Assembly (NCBI RefSeq): GCF_000378345.1 | Contig: NZ_KB899545.1 | Location: 372,001-436,000, forward strand | DNA: 64,000 nucleotides | Direction: 5' to 3' | Source of the DNA: Hirschia maritima DSM 19733 | GTDB lineage: Bacteria; Pseudomonadota; Alphaproteobacteria; Caulobacterales; Hyphomonadaceae | Part shown: one piece after another, positions 27,112 through 35,637 of the stretch | Layout of the letters: each line of letters opens with the position of its first letter | Position numbering within the stretch: the first letter of the stretch is position 1 | The notes under the pieces: generated by a model | What the model was told of the DNA's origin: nothing | The model's input: only the letters and a program-made list of their open reading frames with translations | The model's database searches: none | Translations under genes and position numbers: made by a program

Positions 27112-27584
27112 TGATTAAGGCTTGGTGGACAAGTTTAGAGCCGCGCGAAAGGCTTTTGCTCAGTATAGGTGGCTTGCTGACTTTGGTCGTGATCACATTT
27201 CAATTTGTGTATGTGCCTTCAAAAACATTTAAGGATCGAGCATCAAACAGATACGCATCCCAAGCAGCAATGCATTCAGAAGTCACACAGACGCTTAGGG
27301 TATATGAAAACAGTCCGCGTCGGACGCGTTCTTCAACAAATGGACCTGTGCAGGGAATTGTATCTGATAGCTCCGCGGTATTTGGAATTTCAATTTCAAG
27401 AATAGAGCCGACATCAACTGGCGACCTAACACTCTGGATTGAAGAAATAGACCCTCAATCTCTGTATGCATGGTTGACGGATCTTGAAACAAATTACGGA
27501 ATTTCTGTCAGCAAGGCCTCCATTAGAATAAACCAAGATACACAGACAGTGAATGCGAACGTGTTTGTGAGCAGAGGGAATTAG
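27111..27584 (+). CDS. gspM: Type II secretion protein GspM
   Basis: A 157-residue protein with one N-terminal transmembrane helix (about 15-36, LLLSIGGLLTLVVITFQFVYV) preceded by WTSLEPRERLLL, the usual GspM start. The small periplasmic domain includes LYAWLTDLETNYGISVSKASI. I start it at the ATG overlapping the gspL stop (TGATG); a GTG three bases earlier is equally possible. Partners GspL. Confidence 0.9.
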   Translation: MIKAWWTSLEPRERLLLSIGGLLTLVVITFQFVYVPSKTFKDRASNRYASQAAMHSEVTQTLRVYENSPRRTRSSTNGPVQGIVSDSSAVFGISISRIEPTSTGDLTLWIEEIDPQSLYAWLTDLETNYGISVSKASIRINQDTQTVNANVFVSRGN

Positions 27585-27592
27585 CTGAGAAT

Positions 27593-28354
27593 ATGCGTAT
27601 TTTTCTTTGTATAGTCTTGTTCATCATTGCGCTTGCAGGTGCATTGATCGCGAACATGCCAATGAGTTTTTTGGCTAATGTGTCGGGATTAAAGTCCGAA
27701 GAAGTTTATTATAGTCGTGCCGTTGGGACTATTTGGAATGGTGGTTTTTCCGATGTGCATATAAAGGGAGAGGTGTTGGGACAGGTCAATATAAAACTAA
27801 TGCCCCTGAGCGTGTTGAAACTATCACCTACTGCACACTTTCAATTCGACGGTGCTGTTGGAAACGGCAAGGGAAAAGTTTCAGTCGGCCTCGACAAAGT
27901 GGTTTCTATTCGTGAACTGATAGCCAGAATTCATTTAAACGCCTTTAAGCACTTAGATGTTCAATTGAGGCGTTCTCCATCGACATTAAATCTTTCGGTC
28001 CCATTGGTGCGTATCAGTTCGACTGGTCAATGTAGAGAAGCCAATGGTGGATTGAAGTCAGATTTGTTGACGGCAGTAGGACGGGCATGGGCATGGGATG
28101 GTCCTGAGATTAATGGTCGAATTTCTTGTCAGGGAGAAGATTATCATATTCTTCTGTCAAACACTGCCGGTCCAGATAAGCTGGAGGCGCTGGCAGTGCT
28201 GAAAAGCGATCTAACTTATGAAGTTGAATCAAATGTGACGACACGCAATGGCAGATTATCAAATGCTTTAATCAGTTTTGGTTTTGAAGGACAGTCTCAG
28301 CAAGGGCATTTTAGGTATGCTAGAACATCAGCGGATTTTGCAGCCCAGCAATAA
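27593..28354 (+). CDS. gspN: Type II secretion protein GspN
   Basis: A 253-residue protein with an N-terminal membrane helix (about 3-22) and a periplasmic domain. Blocks such as VYYSRAVGTIWNGGFSDV and the Cys pair (GQCREANGG and RISCQGED) match the GspN family, an optional type II secretion component found in a subset of systems. The C-terminal region has FEGQSQQGHFRYAR. Eight bases after gspM. Role poorly known. Confidence 0.85.
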   Translation: MRIFLCIVLFIIALAGALIANMPMSFLANVSGLKSEEVYYSRAVGTIWNGGFSDVHIKGEVLGQVNIKLMPLSVLKLSPTAHFQFDGAVGNGKGKVSVGLDKVVSIRELIARIHLNAFKHLDVQLRRSPSTLNLSVPLVRISSTGQCREANGGLKSDLLTAVGRAWAWDGPEINGRISCQGEDYHILLSNTAGPDKLEALAVLKSDLTYEVESNVTTRNGRLSNALISFGFEGQSQQGHFRYARTSADFAAQQ

Positions 28355-28376
28355 GAGCAATATTGGAGAAAACACC

Positions 28377-28868
28377 ATGCGCAATTCAATGGCTAACATA
28401 TGTTTGATGGGAGCTGCATTGTTGACCGCTAGTTGTGCAAGTTCCGCTCAAAAAAATGATGTGCCTGACCAGATAACCCAAGAAAGCATTGAGGGTTTCT
28501 ATGAATTAGGTGAATTGGAACGCCAGCAGTTAGATGCAGGAGATTGCGGGTTGTTTCTATTTGCCGCGCGCCCTGAACCAAGGTTTGTTTTCTTTAGTGA
28601 AGCAGGCAAGGGAACAGCAAAAGTGGTGCTCAATGGCAAACCTACAGTATTTGCTAGATCATCGACCGAGGGTGATGTGCTTGATTTGCACTACACTGAA
28701 CAAGTTTTCCATTCTCCTGTTGAAAATGTAGAGCTTAAAGTGACTATCAATGAAGCGGTTCCCGGAGATGGTGGGTCACAAATTACAAAAGCATCAATTA
28801 GAATTAGTGATTCAGCTGGATGGAAAATGGTAATTCCGGTTGGGGGCGCGACTTCGTGTGTGGGGTGA
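28377..28868 (+). CDS. Small lipoprotein at the end of the gsp operon (pilotin candidate)
   Basis: A 163-residue unrecognised lipoprotein. The signal peptide ends in the lipobox TASC (Cys20). The mature domain is mostly beta-strand with two other cysteines, one in AGDCGLFLF and one four residues from the end (TSCVG), which could form a disulfide closing the domain. It lies 22 bases after gspN on the same strand and is the last gene before tRNA-Asp. Small lipoproteins in gsp loci can be pilotins for the secretin, but the known pilotins are helical, so this would be a different type. The role is inference from position. Confidence 0.65.
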   Translation: MRNSMANICLMGAALLTASCASSAQKNDVPDQITQESIEGFYELGELERQQLDAGDCGLFLFAARPEPRFVFFSEAGKGTAKVVLNGKPTVFARSSTEGDVLDLHYTEQVFHSPVENVELKVTINEAVPGDGGSQITKASIRISDSAGWKMVIPVGGATSCVG

Positions 28869-28911
28869 TAAAATAAAATATAAAAAATGCACTTTTTCCT
28901 AAAAATAGTGC

Positions 28912-28941
28912 TTGACGATTAGGTGTGATAAAGACTAAACA
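28912..28941 (+). promoter_or_regulatory. Likely promoter of tRNA-Asp
   Basis: TTGACG (28912-28917) is a good -35 box; 18 bases on, TAAACA (28936-28941) is a fair -10. Transcription would start about 50 bases before the tRNA. A short AT-rich hairpin (GCACT/AGTGC, 28889-28911) abuts the -35 and may end gsp-operon transcription. Confidence 0.55.
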
Positions 28942-28996
28942 CAGCGCTCCAAACGATGATTAATCATCATTGACTTCTCATAGTTTGGTACGATAC

Positions 28997-29073
28997 GCGG
29001 GTGTAGCTCAGCTGGTTAGAGTGCCGCCCTGTCACGGCGGAGGTCGCGAGTTCGAACCTCGTCACTCGCGCCA
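28997..29073 (+). tRNA. tRNA-Asp (anticodon GTC)
   Basis: A full 77-base cloverleaf with encoded CCA. Acceptor arms are GCGGGTG and CACTCGC (one G-T pair), the D arm contains AGCTCAGCTGGTTAGAGT, the anticodon stem is CCGCC/GGCGG around the loop CTGTCAC with GTC at 29031-29033, and the T arm contains GTTCGAAC. The discriminator base is G, an aspartate identity element. Confidence 0.98.
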
Positions 29074-29109
29074 TTCGATTTAGAATGGCGATCGCGTATA
29101 AATACAAAC

Positions 29110-29144
29110 GGGCTCAGCCGATTGGCTGGGCCCTTTGTGTTTTT
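29110..29144 (+). terminator. Rho-independent terminator after tRNA-Asp
   Basis: GGGCTCAGCC pairs with GGCTGGGCCC (ten pairs, one wobble) around a GATT loop, followed by TTTGTGTTTTT. It starts 37 bases after the tRNA. It also faces the end of the minus-strand sigma-factor gene. Confidence 0.9.
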
Positions 29145-29175
29145 GACCTACAATTTTCGACGAAATTTAATTACT

Positions 29176-30069
29176 TCAAGTTTGTTTTTCTAATTGATGC
29201 CTGATAAATAATAATTTTTCAGGGTTCCTCAAAATATAGATCCACCCAATTTGAGTATCTTGGCTCGGAGCGATTGTGATGACAGAATCAAGCTCACTAT
29301 CTTTATACCGCAGGATAGAAGGGTTGCGGTTTACAACTGCCATTCGAGTGGACCAGCCATCTTCTGAGTTCGTTTTCTTCCATATGGCAGAAAGAACTTG
29401 CAAAATTTCGCTGCAACCGTGCAGTGGTCGACGAGCGGCTCTCTTTTTAGTGCCGCCATCAGAGATTGCCGTTGCATTGGGTGCTAACAATTTAAGAGCC
29501 TGATCGTATTCCTCTGTAGCAACAGCTAAGAAAAACTTTTGAGTTAAATCCATAATTTCAGCAGGCGTTGCATCAAAGCGTGGTCCGGAATCCTGAAGTT
29601 TCTTTTGCGATCGGCTCACAAGTTGTCGGCATGCTGCTTCACTTGTCTGAAGCGTGGACGCAATTTCTGCATAACTTGCGTCGAATGCCTCTCTTAAGAT
29701 GAATGCTGCGCGTTCTTTTGCGTTAAGCCGTTCCATAGCCCAAAGAAGCGCTAGCTCACATTCTTGCGCTAGTTCAAAGTGCGCAAGGGAAGAGGCGTTG
29801 TCATCACTGAGGATTGGTTCAGGTAGCCAAGGGCCGAAATAAACTTCTCGTTCATGTGCGGCCGATTTTAAAGTGTCTATGGCAATATTAGTTGCGACTT
29901 TTCGTAACCAAGCTGACGGGTTGTGAATTGTGGACTTATCAGCGGCAGCCCATTTTATCCATGTGTCTTGAACAGCATCTTCGGCGTGGGAATGTTGACC
30001 AAGCATCCGATAACATAGTGATATGAGTTTTGGTCTTTCACTTTCAAATTGAGCAGTGTGTTCGTTCAT
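29176..30069 (-). CDS. ECF41-type sigma factor with SnoaL-like C-terminal domain
   Basis: A 297-residue extracytoplasmic-function sigma factor. Region 2 is about 8-75 (LCYRMLGQHSHAEDAVQDTWIKW), region 4 about 105-165 (LNAKERAAFILREAFDASY, then ASTLQTSEAACRQLVSRSQKKL), and a SnoaL-like extension about 172-290 contains the ISDGGTKKRAARRPLHG block that corresponds to the DGGGK motif of ECF41 proteins. In ECF41 the extension regulates the sigma factor itself, replacing an anti-sigma factor. ECF41 genes typically sit beside a carboxymuconolactone-decarboxylase/AhpD-type, oxidoreductase or epimerase gene; here the AhpD-like gene overlaps it (ATGA). Signal unknown. Confidence 0.88.
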   Translation of the reverse strand: MNEHTAQFESERPKLISLCYRMLGQHSHAEDAVQDTWIKWAAADKSTIHNPSAWLRKVATNIAIDTLKSAAHEREVYFGPWLPEPILSDDNASSLAHFELAQECELALLWAMERLNAKERAAFILREAFDASYAEIASTLQTSEAACRQLVSRSQKKLQDSGPRFDATPAEIMDLTQKFFLAVATEEYDQALKLLAPNATAISDGGTKKRAARRPLHGCSEILQVLSAIWKKTNSEDGWSTRMAVVNRNPSILRYKDSELDSVITIAPSQDTQIGWIYILRNPEKLLFIRHQLEKQT

Positions 30070-30608
30070 ATCGCGCGCTCAACTTTAACTGATTTGTTAT
30101 TTACATTGATTTCAAGGCAAGCGGCACCATGCCCTAGGGCTCGTTTTAACACAGGATACACCCGACCACTGCTTGCTGCGAATGATGCAGCTAAAAGAGT
30201 TTGTGAGCAATGATTCCTAATGATGAGTTTGCGGTATTCGTCTACTTTCAAATCGTTGGAAATTGCCATGGATGCAAAAATAAAGCCTAATCCAGCATCT
30301 GTTGTTTCCTTAGCTTGTCCGCTTATGCATTCCTCAATGTGGTTGGCATTAACCCCAGCCTCCAATGCCATATCGACAATTAGCTGTGCGCAAGGGCCGC
30401 AATCTTCACTAAGCGTAGAGGCGAGTAAAGAGCCAGCCCAAACACCAATTGATGCATCTGGTGCACGGTATTGGCTGATGAAAGGTAAAAAGGATAATCT
30501 CAATCCGGCCGATGTCGATATGTCAGCAACTTCCTGCATATATGCGGTGTCATAATTGTACTGATCACCAAATTTCCGAAAGCTTGCTTTTAAAAGAGAT
30601 TTTATCAT
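30066..30608 (-). CDS. AhpD/carboxymuconolactone decarboxylase-like protein
   Basis: A 180-residue protein of the AhpD/CMD superfamily. The redox motif Cys70-Gly-Pro-Cys73 in SEDCGPCAQLIVDMAL follows the AhpD pattern (ExCxxC). The ATG at 30608 overlaps the stop of the membrane protein gene; the upstream part of the open frame belongs to that gene's shadow. Overlaps the sigma factor start by four bases. In ECF41 systems this gene type is the usual regulated partner, so a redox-linked response is likely (family knowledge plus inference). Confidence 0.8.
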   Translation of the reverse strand: MIKSLLKASFRKFGDQYNYDTAYMQEVADISTSAGLRLSFLPFISQYRAPDASIGVWAGSLLASTLSEDCGPCAQLIVDMALEAGVNANHIEECISGQAKETTDAGLGFIFASMAISNDLKVDEYRKLIIRNHCSQTLLAASFAASSGRVYPVLKRALGHGAACLEINVNNKSVKVERAI

Positions 30609-30991
30609 GGTTTTTCTTCGGACTTGGATAATTCCAGAGAAGAGATCATTGCGATAAAGGCAGGGAGTTGAATCCCAATTAGGTTCGTAAGAGCGATGGC
30701 GTCGAAGCTCATTCCTCTGTGGAACCAGATCCAAACGTGAAATAGGGCATGTAAACAAAGCCAAGAACTTCCAAAAATACAAACTGATTTATTGTAAGTT
30801 CTTGCTCCCCATATAAGAGCCAAACCACTGACCAAATAGGAAAGTGAGATATCCCGAACAAAATGGTAATTTAAGGGACCCGTCATAGATACGCCGGGAG
30901 TATTATTGTACCACGTTAATGGACAGAACCACATTATAAACGCGGCCAAAATTGAGAATCCACCAATTAAGGCGAGAAGTCGTTTCCACAT
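30605..30991 (-). CDS. Small four-helix membrane protein
   Basis: A 128-residue membrane protein with about four helices (residues 5-24, 48-66, 70-92 and 98-118), and a conserved-looking PGVSMTGPLNYHFVRDIS loop between helices 1 and 2. Family not named with confidence. It is the first gene of the three-gene unit with the AhpD-like protein and the ECF41 sigma factor (ATGA overlap), so it should be part of the same response. Confidence 0.75.
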   Translation of the reverse strand: MWKRLLALIGGFSILAAFIMWFCPLTWYNNTPGVSMTGPLNYHFVRDISLSYLVSGLALIWGARTYNKSVCIFGSSWLCLHALFHVWIWFHRGMSFDAIALTNLIGIQLPAFIAMISSLELSKSEEKP

Positions 30992-31063
30992 AATTTCCTC
31001 TTATTAATAGTGACTATTTATAAGAGACGATTGACCAAGCGTGTTTGTGACAAAATGGGAAAA

Positions 31064-32722
31064 CTATTTTTGTATTCTATTGAATGTGAGAGTTGGAATA
31101 AGCCCTACAATGACAATGAGAAGCGCAGCAGTTGATGCTTCGTTCAACCTTTCATCACTGGCTAATCGATAGACACGTGTTGCAAGAGTTTCAAAATTGA
31201 AAGGACGAAGAATTAGAGTCGCAGGAAGCTCTTTGATAACATCTATAAATACTAAGCAGGCACTCGCCGCGATACTGGGCTTGAGAAGTGGAAAATGTAT
31301 CCGTTTGAATACTTGAAATGATGAGGCACCAAGAGAACGAGCTGCCGCATCCATAGATGGAGTAATTTTCTCACTACCAGCCAATATTCCATTGTAGGAA
31401 ACAGTCAGAAATCTGACAGTAAGCGCATATACGAGAACTGATATTGAGCCTGTCAGTAATAGTCCATGTGAGGTGCCGAAGAGATTGCGTGAAGTGCCCG
31501 TAAGGAATTGATCTAACGGTCCTATTGGCATTAGTAACCCAACAGCTAGAACTGTCCCCGGGAGCGCGTATCCAATTGTTGAAATGCGGATACCCGTTTG
31601 TGTTGCAAGTTTGATTGTAGAATTGGGAGAAGGGGAGCGATTTGCGTATACAAGGAAGAGTGAAATTCCAATTGCAAACAGAGTTACGAAAAGTGCGACA
31701 GAAATGCTGTTCCAAGTGTATCCAATGAGAGCAGTAAGAGATTGTTGATCACCATAAGAGATCGCATTTAGTGCCAGTAGTCCAACTGGAAGGGCAAACC
31801 CCAACATGATCGGCAAAGAGCAGACAATGATTGCACAACCCGAATGAAATTTATTGAGTTTAAACAAAGGGGAATCGTTAGAAGACTGATCTTGATTAGA
31901 AAGTTTTCCTCGACGACTGATTTTTTCTAAAACAATTAGAATAAATGCAAAAAGCAACATCACTCCCGCGATCTTAAGGGCGGTTACTTTATCGCCCATT
32001 GCCAACCATGTTCTAAACACTCCCGTGCTCAGCGTTGGAATTGCGAAATAATCTGCCACACCAAAATCTGCTAGCGTTTCCATGAGGACGAGTGACAAGC
32101 CGGCAAAGATTGCTAATCGTGCGCTGGGAAGTGCGACTTTGAAAAACGCCGCCCATGGGCCGCGTCCTAGGCTTCTAGCAGCCTGAAATTGATTACGGGC
32201 AAGAACTGAAAAACTGGTTCTAGTGACAACATATATGTATGGATACAGAACCAGTCCCAAAAGTATTGCGGCACCTGGAATACTTCGAACTTCAGGAAAA
32301 TGAAAAGAAGCTATATCTGCTGACAATAATGACCTTAAGCCTGTTTGAACTGGTCCGGTTGTATCTAAAAAATCTGTGTAAATATAAGCTATGATATATG
32401 CTGGTGACGCCAGCGGTAAAATAAGAAGCCAAGAAAACAGCTTTCGTCCCGGGAAGTCCATGCTGGCCACTATCCAAGCGCACGATACCCCAATGGCAGT
32501 TGCTATTAAACTTACTAAAAGCATCAACACAATTGTGTTTTGAAGATATGGGGGAAGAATAGTTTGCCAAAGATGAGCCTCATCACTCATTTGCCCCGTC
32601 ATGAAGACCCAAAGAACGGACAGAATTGGAAGTGCTAAAACGCCTGTAATTAAAAATAAGCCAGCTAATAGGCTTAGATTTAGGTTCATCTTGGCAAATA
32701 GTTGAGTGATATGGCTTTTCAT
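31064..32722 (-). CDS. Ferric iron ABC transporter permease FbpB-type
   Basis: A 552-residue inner-membrane permease made of two fused permease domains of about six helices each, as in FbpB/SfuB/AfuB. Two EAA-type coupling loops are visible, AARSLGRGPWAAFFKVALP in the first half and AARSLGASSFQVFKRIHFP in the second. Divergent from fbpC with about 50 bases between the starts, which hold a Fur-like site. Transports Fe3+ delivered by the binding protein encoded at 33878. Confidence 0.93.
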   Translation of the reverse strand: MKSHITQLFAKMNLNLSLLAGLFLITGVLALPILSVLWVFMTGQMSDEAHLWQTILPPYLQNTIVLMLLVSLIATAIGVSCAWIVASMDFPGRKLFSWLLILPLASPAYIIAYIYTDFLDTTGPVQTGLRSLLSADIASFHFPEVRSIPGAAILLGLVLYPYIYVVTRTSFSVLARNQFQAARSLGRGPWAAFFKVALPSARLAIFAGLSLVLMETLADFGVADYFAIPTLSTGVFRTWLAMGDKVTALKIAGVMLLFAFILIVLEKISRRGKLSNQDQSSNDSPLFKLNKFHSGCAIIVCSLPIMLGFALPVGLLALNAISYGDQQSLTALIGYTWNSISVALFVTLFAIGISLFLVYANRSPSPNSTIKLATQTGIRISTIGYALPGTVLAVGLLMPIGPLDQFLTGTSRNLFGTSHGLLLTGSISVLVYALTVRFLTVSYNGILAGSEKITPSMDAAARSLGASSFQVFKRIHFPLLKPSIAASACLVFIDVIKELPATLILRPFNFETLATRVYRLASDERLNEASTAALLIVIVGLIPTLTFNRIQK

Positions 32723-32738
32723 ATTTGCCTGATATCAT

Positions 32739-32755
32739 ATTAATACCCATTCTCA
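32739..32755. promoter_or_regulatory. Fur-like site between fbpB and fbpC
   Basis: On the minus strand TGAGAATGGGTATTAAT, which agrees with a classical Fur site (TGAGAATGATTATCATT) at about 13 of 17 positions. It lies in the short divergent region and could repress both transporter genes under iron excess. It shares the core TTGAGAAT with the two sites at 33801 and 35638. Confidence 0.5.
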
Positions 32756-32772
32756 AGTACGGAAAGGGTCGC

Positions 32773-33795
32773 ATGGTGAGCCTGCAGATCAGAAATTTAT
32801 CTCATGCATATGACGGCAACGCAGCTCTGTCCGGTATAAATTTATCGGTTGAGCAGGGAGAGATCGTTTGTCTTTTAGGGGCATCTGGTTGCGGAAAGAC
32901 AACATTGCTCAAGTTGATTGCTGGCTTGATGGCTGTCCAAGATGGCGAAATTTTAGTTGAAGGAACTTTGTTAGCCGCTGATGGAACTAATCCTCCGCCT
33001 GAAAAACGACCTATCGGTTTAGTGTTTCAGGAAGGTGCGTTGTTTCCTCACATGACAGTTGCCCAAAATGTGGGGTTTGGAATTTCCAATTCCGAGGAAT
33101 CAGAAAGTATTTTGACTGATTTGTTTGAGCACATCGGCTTGAACGGTTTTCAGCATAGGTATCCGCACACACTTTCCGGCGGACAGCAGCAAAGAGTAGC
33201 TCTTGCACGTGCAATTGCGCCTTCTCCGAAAGTATTGCTATTGGACGAACCATTTGCGGCGGTTGATATTGTGTTGCGGCGACGCCTTAGAGAACAAACG
33301 AGGCGCCTTCTGATAGAGCGGAATGTAACCGCGATTTTAGTAACGCACGACCCTGATGAAGCAATGGAAATGGCAGACAGAATTGCCGTAATAGAAAATG
33401 GCAAGATTGTTCAATTTGGCAGCCCTGATGAATTATACAACAATCCAGCATCATTGAATGTTGGAAAACTGCTGGGGGAAGGGCAAGCAGTAAACTCCAT
33501 AATTCACGATGATAAGATAATAACATCGTTTGGTGATTGGCCCATTTCTGTTTTGAAGAGTACAGATTTATCAGGAAAAACAACACTTTTGTGCAATCCA
33601 GGAAATTTCGACATTTCTAAAGGCGGGGATTGTGAAGTGATAGATATAAGGTTGAAAGCCGGTGTCCGTCGAGTTCTGGTGCGGGGTAAAGAGTTAGACA
33701 CTTTATGGATTGACCTTAAAGATGATTATGTTCCTACTACCTCTGAAAAAGTAACAATTTCACCTGCTGCTGAAAGCGCCATAGCCTTCGAATAG
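32773..33795 (+). CDS. Ferric iron ABC transporter ATPase FbpC-type
   Basis: A 340-residue ATPase. Walker A GASGCGKTT near 37-45, Q-loop FQEGALFPHMTV, signature LSGGQQQRVALARAIAP, Walker B VLLLDEPFAAVD, switch His in VTHDPDEAM, and a C-terminal regulatory (TOBE-like) domain of about 110 residues. The ATG at 32773 has an AAGGG site; the 16 codons upstream in the frame are promoter. Pairs with the divergent permease and the downstream binding protein. Confidence 0.94.
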   Translation: MVSLQIRNLSHAYDGNAALSGINLSVEQGEIVCLLGASGCGKTTLLKLIAGLMAVQDGEILVEGTLLAADGTNPPPEKRPIGLVFQEGALFPHMTVAQNVGFGISNSEESESILTDLFEHIGLNGFQHRYPHTLSGGQQQRVALARAIAPSPKVLLLDEPFAAVDIVLRRRLREQTRRLLIERNVTAILVTHDPDEAMEMADRIAVIENGKIVQFGSPDELYNNPASLNVGKLLGEGQAVNSIIHDDKIITSFGDWPISVLKSTDLSGKTTLLCNPGNFDISKGGDCEVIDIRLKAGVRRVLVRGKELDTLWIDLKDDYVPTTSEKVTISPAAESAIAFE

Positions 33796-33800
33796 GGGTT

Positions 33801-33819
33801 GCAATTAATTCTCAATTGC
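33801..33819. promoter_or_regulatory. Fur-like palindrome before fbpA
   Basis: GCAATTAATTCTCAATTGC, with perfect GCAATT/AATTGC outer arms, starts five bases after the fbpC stop and ends 59 bases before the fbpA ATG. Its reverse complement agrees at 16 of 19 positions with the site at 35638-35656 in front of piuC. It suggests fbpA has its own iron-regulated promoter in addition to read-through from fbpC. Confidence 0.55.
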
Positions 33820-33877
33820 TTTTGTGGGATGTGACCACTATATAACTGTATGTCGATATAAACTGATCGTAGGAAAA

Positions 33878-34930
33878 ATGATGAAGAAGAGATTTTTAGG
33901 CGTTGCTGTAGGCGCTATTGCCGGATTTTCAATTTTAGCCGCTTGTGGCGAGAAAACAGATGTAACTGTTAAAGATGCTGGTGAAGTTAACGTATATTCT
34001 TCTCGTCACTATGATACAGATCTCGCTCTTTATGACGATTTCACAGAAAAAACTGGAATTAAAATCAATCGTTTAGAGTCTGGGGCTGACGCGCTTATCG
34101 AACGAATTCAAAACGAGGGTGAATATAGTCCAGCTGATGTTTTAGTTACTGTCGATGCAGGTCGACTGTGGAGGGCAGAAGAGGCAGGAATTCTTTCCTC
34201 TGTTGATTCAGAAGTTTTGAGAGAAAGACTTCCTGAGTATCTGAGACATGAAGATGGTCTTTGGTTTGGGCTCTCCAAGCGTGCTCGTATTATTATTTAT
34301 AATAAAGCGGCTGGAAAACCGGATGTATTGAATAATTACGCGGATTTGGCTGCCCCTGAACTTAAAGGCAAAGTGTGTGTGCGTTCTTCGTCCAATATCT
34401 ACAATATTTCACTCATGGCTTCTTTGGTTGCCACGGAAGGTGCAGAAAAGGCTGAAACTTGGGCCAAAGGTGTGGTGGATAATTTCGCACGTAAGCCGCA
34501 AGGCAATGATACAGCGCAAATTAAGGCAGTTGCTGTGGGTGAGTGTGAGGTCTCAATCGTAAATACATATTATCTTGCGCGTTACCTTGCTTCGCCTGAG
34601 GCTGCAGACAACGAATTATTCAATTCAATTGGAATTATATTTCCTGACCAAGGTGGGAATGGTACTCACGTGAACATTAGCGGAGCTGGCGTGCTTAAAC
34701 ATGCGCCAAATCGCGAAAATGCAATCAAGTTTATTGAGTATCTGACAGAAGAAAGTGCACAACAGTATTTTGCAAATGGAAATAATGAGTATCCAGCTGT
34801 AGAAACTGTCGAAGCGTCTTCTGCGGTAGAGGCTATGGGTGACTTTGAAGAAAGTCAGTTGAATGTTGCTGAGCTTGGAATCAATCAAACAGAAGCAGTC
34901 AAAGTTTTTGATAGAGCTGGTTGGCAATAA
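33878..34930 (+). CDS. Ferric iron ABC transporter substrate-binding lipoprotein FbpA-type
   Basis: A 350-residue binding protein. The N-terminus MMKKRFLG leads into a signal peptide with lipobox LAAC (Cys23), so it is membrane-tethered, unlike classical soluble FbpA. The mature part has VNVYSSRHYDTDLALYDDF, ADVLVTVDAGRLWRAEEAG, and NTYYLARYL (paired tyrosines that bind iron in FbpA), then INISGAGVLKHAPN. AGGA precedes the start. It follows fbpC after 82 bases with a Fur-like palindrome between them. Confidence 0.94.
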   Translation: MMKKRFLGVAVGAIAGFSILAACGEKTDVTVKDAGEVNVYSSRHYDTDLALYDDFTEKTGIKINRLESGADALIERIQNEGEYSPADVLVTVDAGRLWRAEEAGILSSVDSEVLRERLPEYLRHEDGLWFGLSKRARIIIYNKAAGKPDVLNNYADLAAPELKGKVCVRSSSNIYNISLMASLVATEGAEKAETWAKGVVDNFARKPQGNDTAQIKAVAVGECEVSIVNTYYLARYLASPEAADNELFNSIGIIFPDQGGNGTHVNISGAGVLKHAPNRENAIKFIEYLTEESAQQYFANGNNEYPAVETVEASSAVEAMGDFEESQLNVAELGINQTEAVKVFDRAGWQ

Positions 34931-34954
34931 CTAGGTTTTTGGTGGGCTAGACAT

Positions 34955-35632
34955 TTATGGTTTGGCCCACATTCGAACTAGATTTGCATTAATTTTATCA
35001 AGCGTCAGCATTTCTATGGAATTCGCTTTGAGGTGGCGACGAAGATTTACTTTTAAATTCGTAATATCAAATAATAGTTCACGTTCTGCTGGGTCTTGAA
35101 CGAGGCTTTCAACCCAACCAACACTAACGATGCGTTCACCACTGGCAACGGGAGTTACCTCATGGAGTGCTGAAGTTGGGTAAACAACGCATTCACCTAT
35201 TTGAGGTCGGAAGGATTGAACTATCCCTGCTGTGTGGATTGTGAGTTCACCGCCTTCATATTCTGTTGGTGAATTGAGGGCGATCGTAAAAGATAAATCA
35301 GTCCGCATAGGACGCCCATCTTTTTGCATTATCGCGTTATCGTTGTGCAATCCGTAGTGTCCGCCATCAGAGGTTTGGCTCACGAGAAGATTGGAAAACC
35401 TTTTGGGTTGAGCAAATGCTGTGAAAACAGCGTTCTTGTTTATAGAAGAAAAAACAGCGTCCTTTATATCTTGGCCACCATTTGAATTTAAGTTGGCTTG
35501 CAAATTCTGTTTAACCTGCTTCGCCGTTCCACCTGCTGTTTTTTTTCCATCCTGCCATGTGAGGTTTTTCAAACATTTTTGAATCATTTCTAATGATTCT
35601 GGAGGAAGAAGGTTTTCTATTGTGATAATCAT
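34955..35632 (-). CDS. piuC: PKHD-type hydroxylase PiuC
   Basis: A 225-residue 2OG-Fe(II) dioxygenase of the PiuC/YbiX group, linked to iron uptake. The iron ligands are His96 and Asp98 (GLHNDNAIM) and His157 (TSALHEVTPV); Arg167 (SGERIVSVGW) should bind 2-oxoglutarate. The N-terminal block TWQDGKKTAGG is characteristic. It is convergent with fbpA and divergent from the lipoprotein at 35711, with two palindromic sites in the intervening 78 bases. Probably iron-repressed. Confidence 0.93.
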   Translation of the reverse strand: MIITIENLLPPESLEMIQKCLKNLTWQDGKKTAGGTAKQVKQNLQANLNSNGGQDIKDAVFSSINKNAVFTAFAQPKRFSNLLVSQTSDGGHYGLHNDNAIMQKDGRPMRTDLSFTIALNSPTEYEGGELTIHTAGIVQSFRPQIGECVVYPTSALHEVTPVASGERIVSVGWVESLVQDPAERELLFDITNLKVNLRRHLKANSIEMLTLDKINANLVRMWAKP

Positions 35633-35637
35633 GAAGT

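Noticed and set aside
34936-34973. Hairpin GTGGGC/GCCCAC after fbpA as a terminator
   Set aside because: The right arm lies inside the piuC coding end and there is no T run on either strand.
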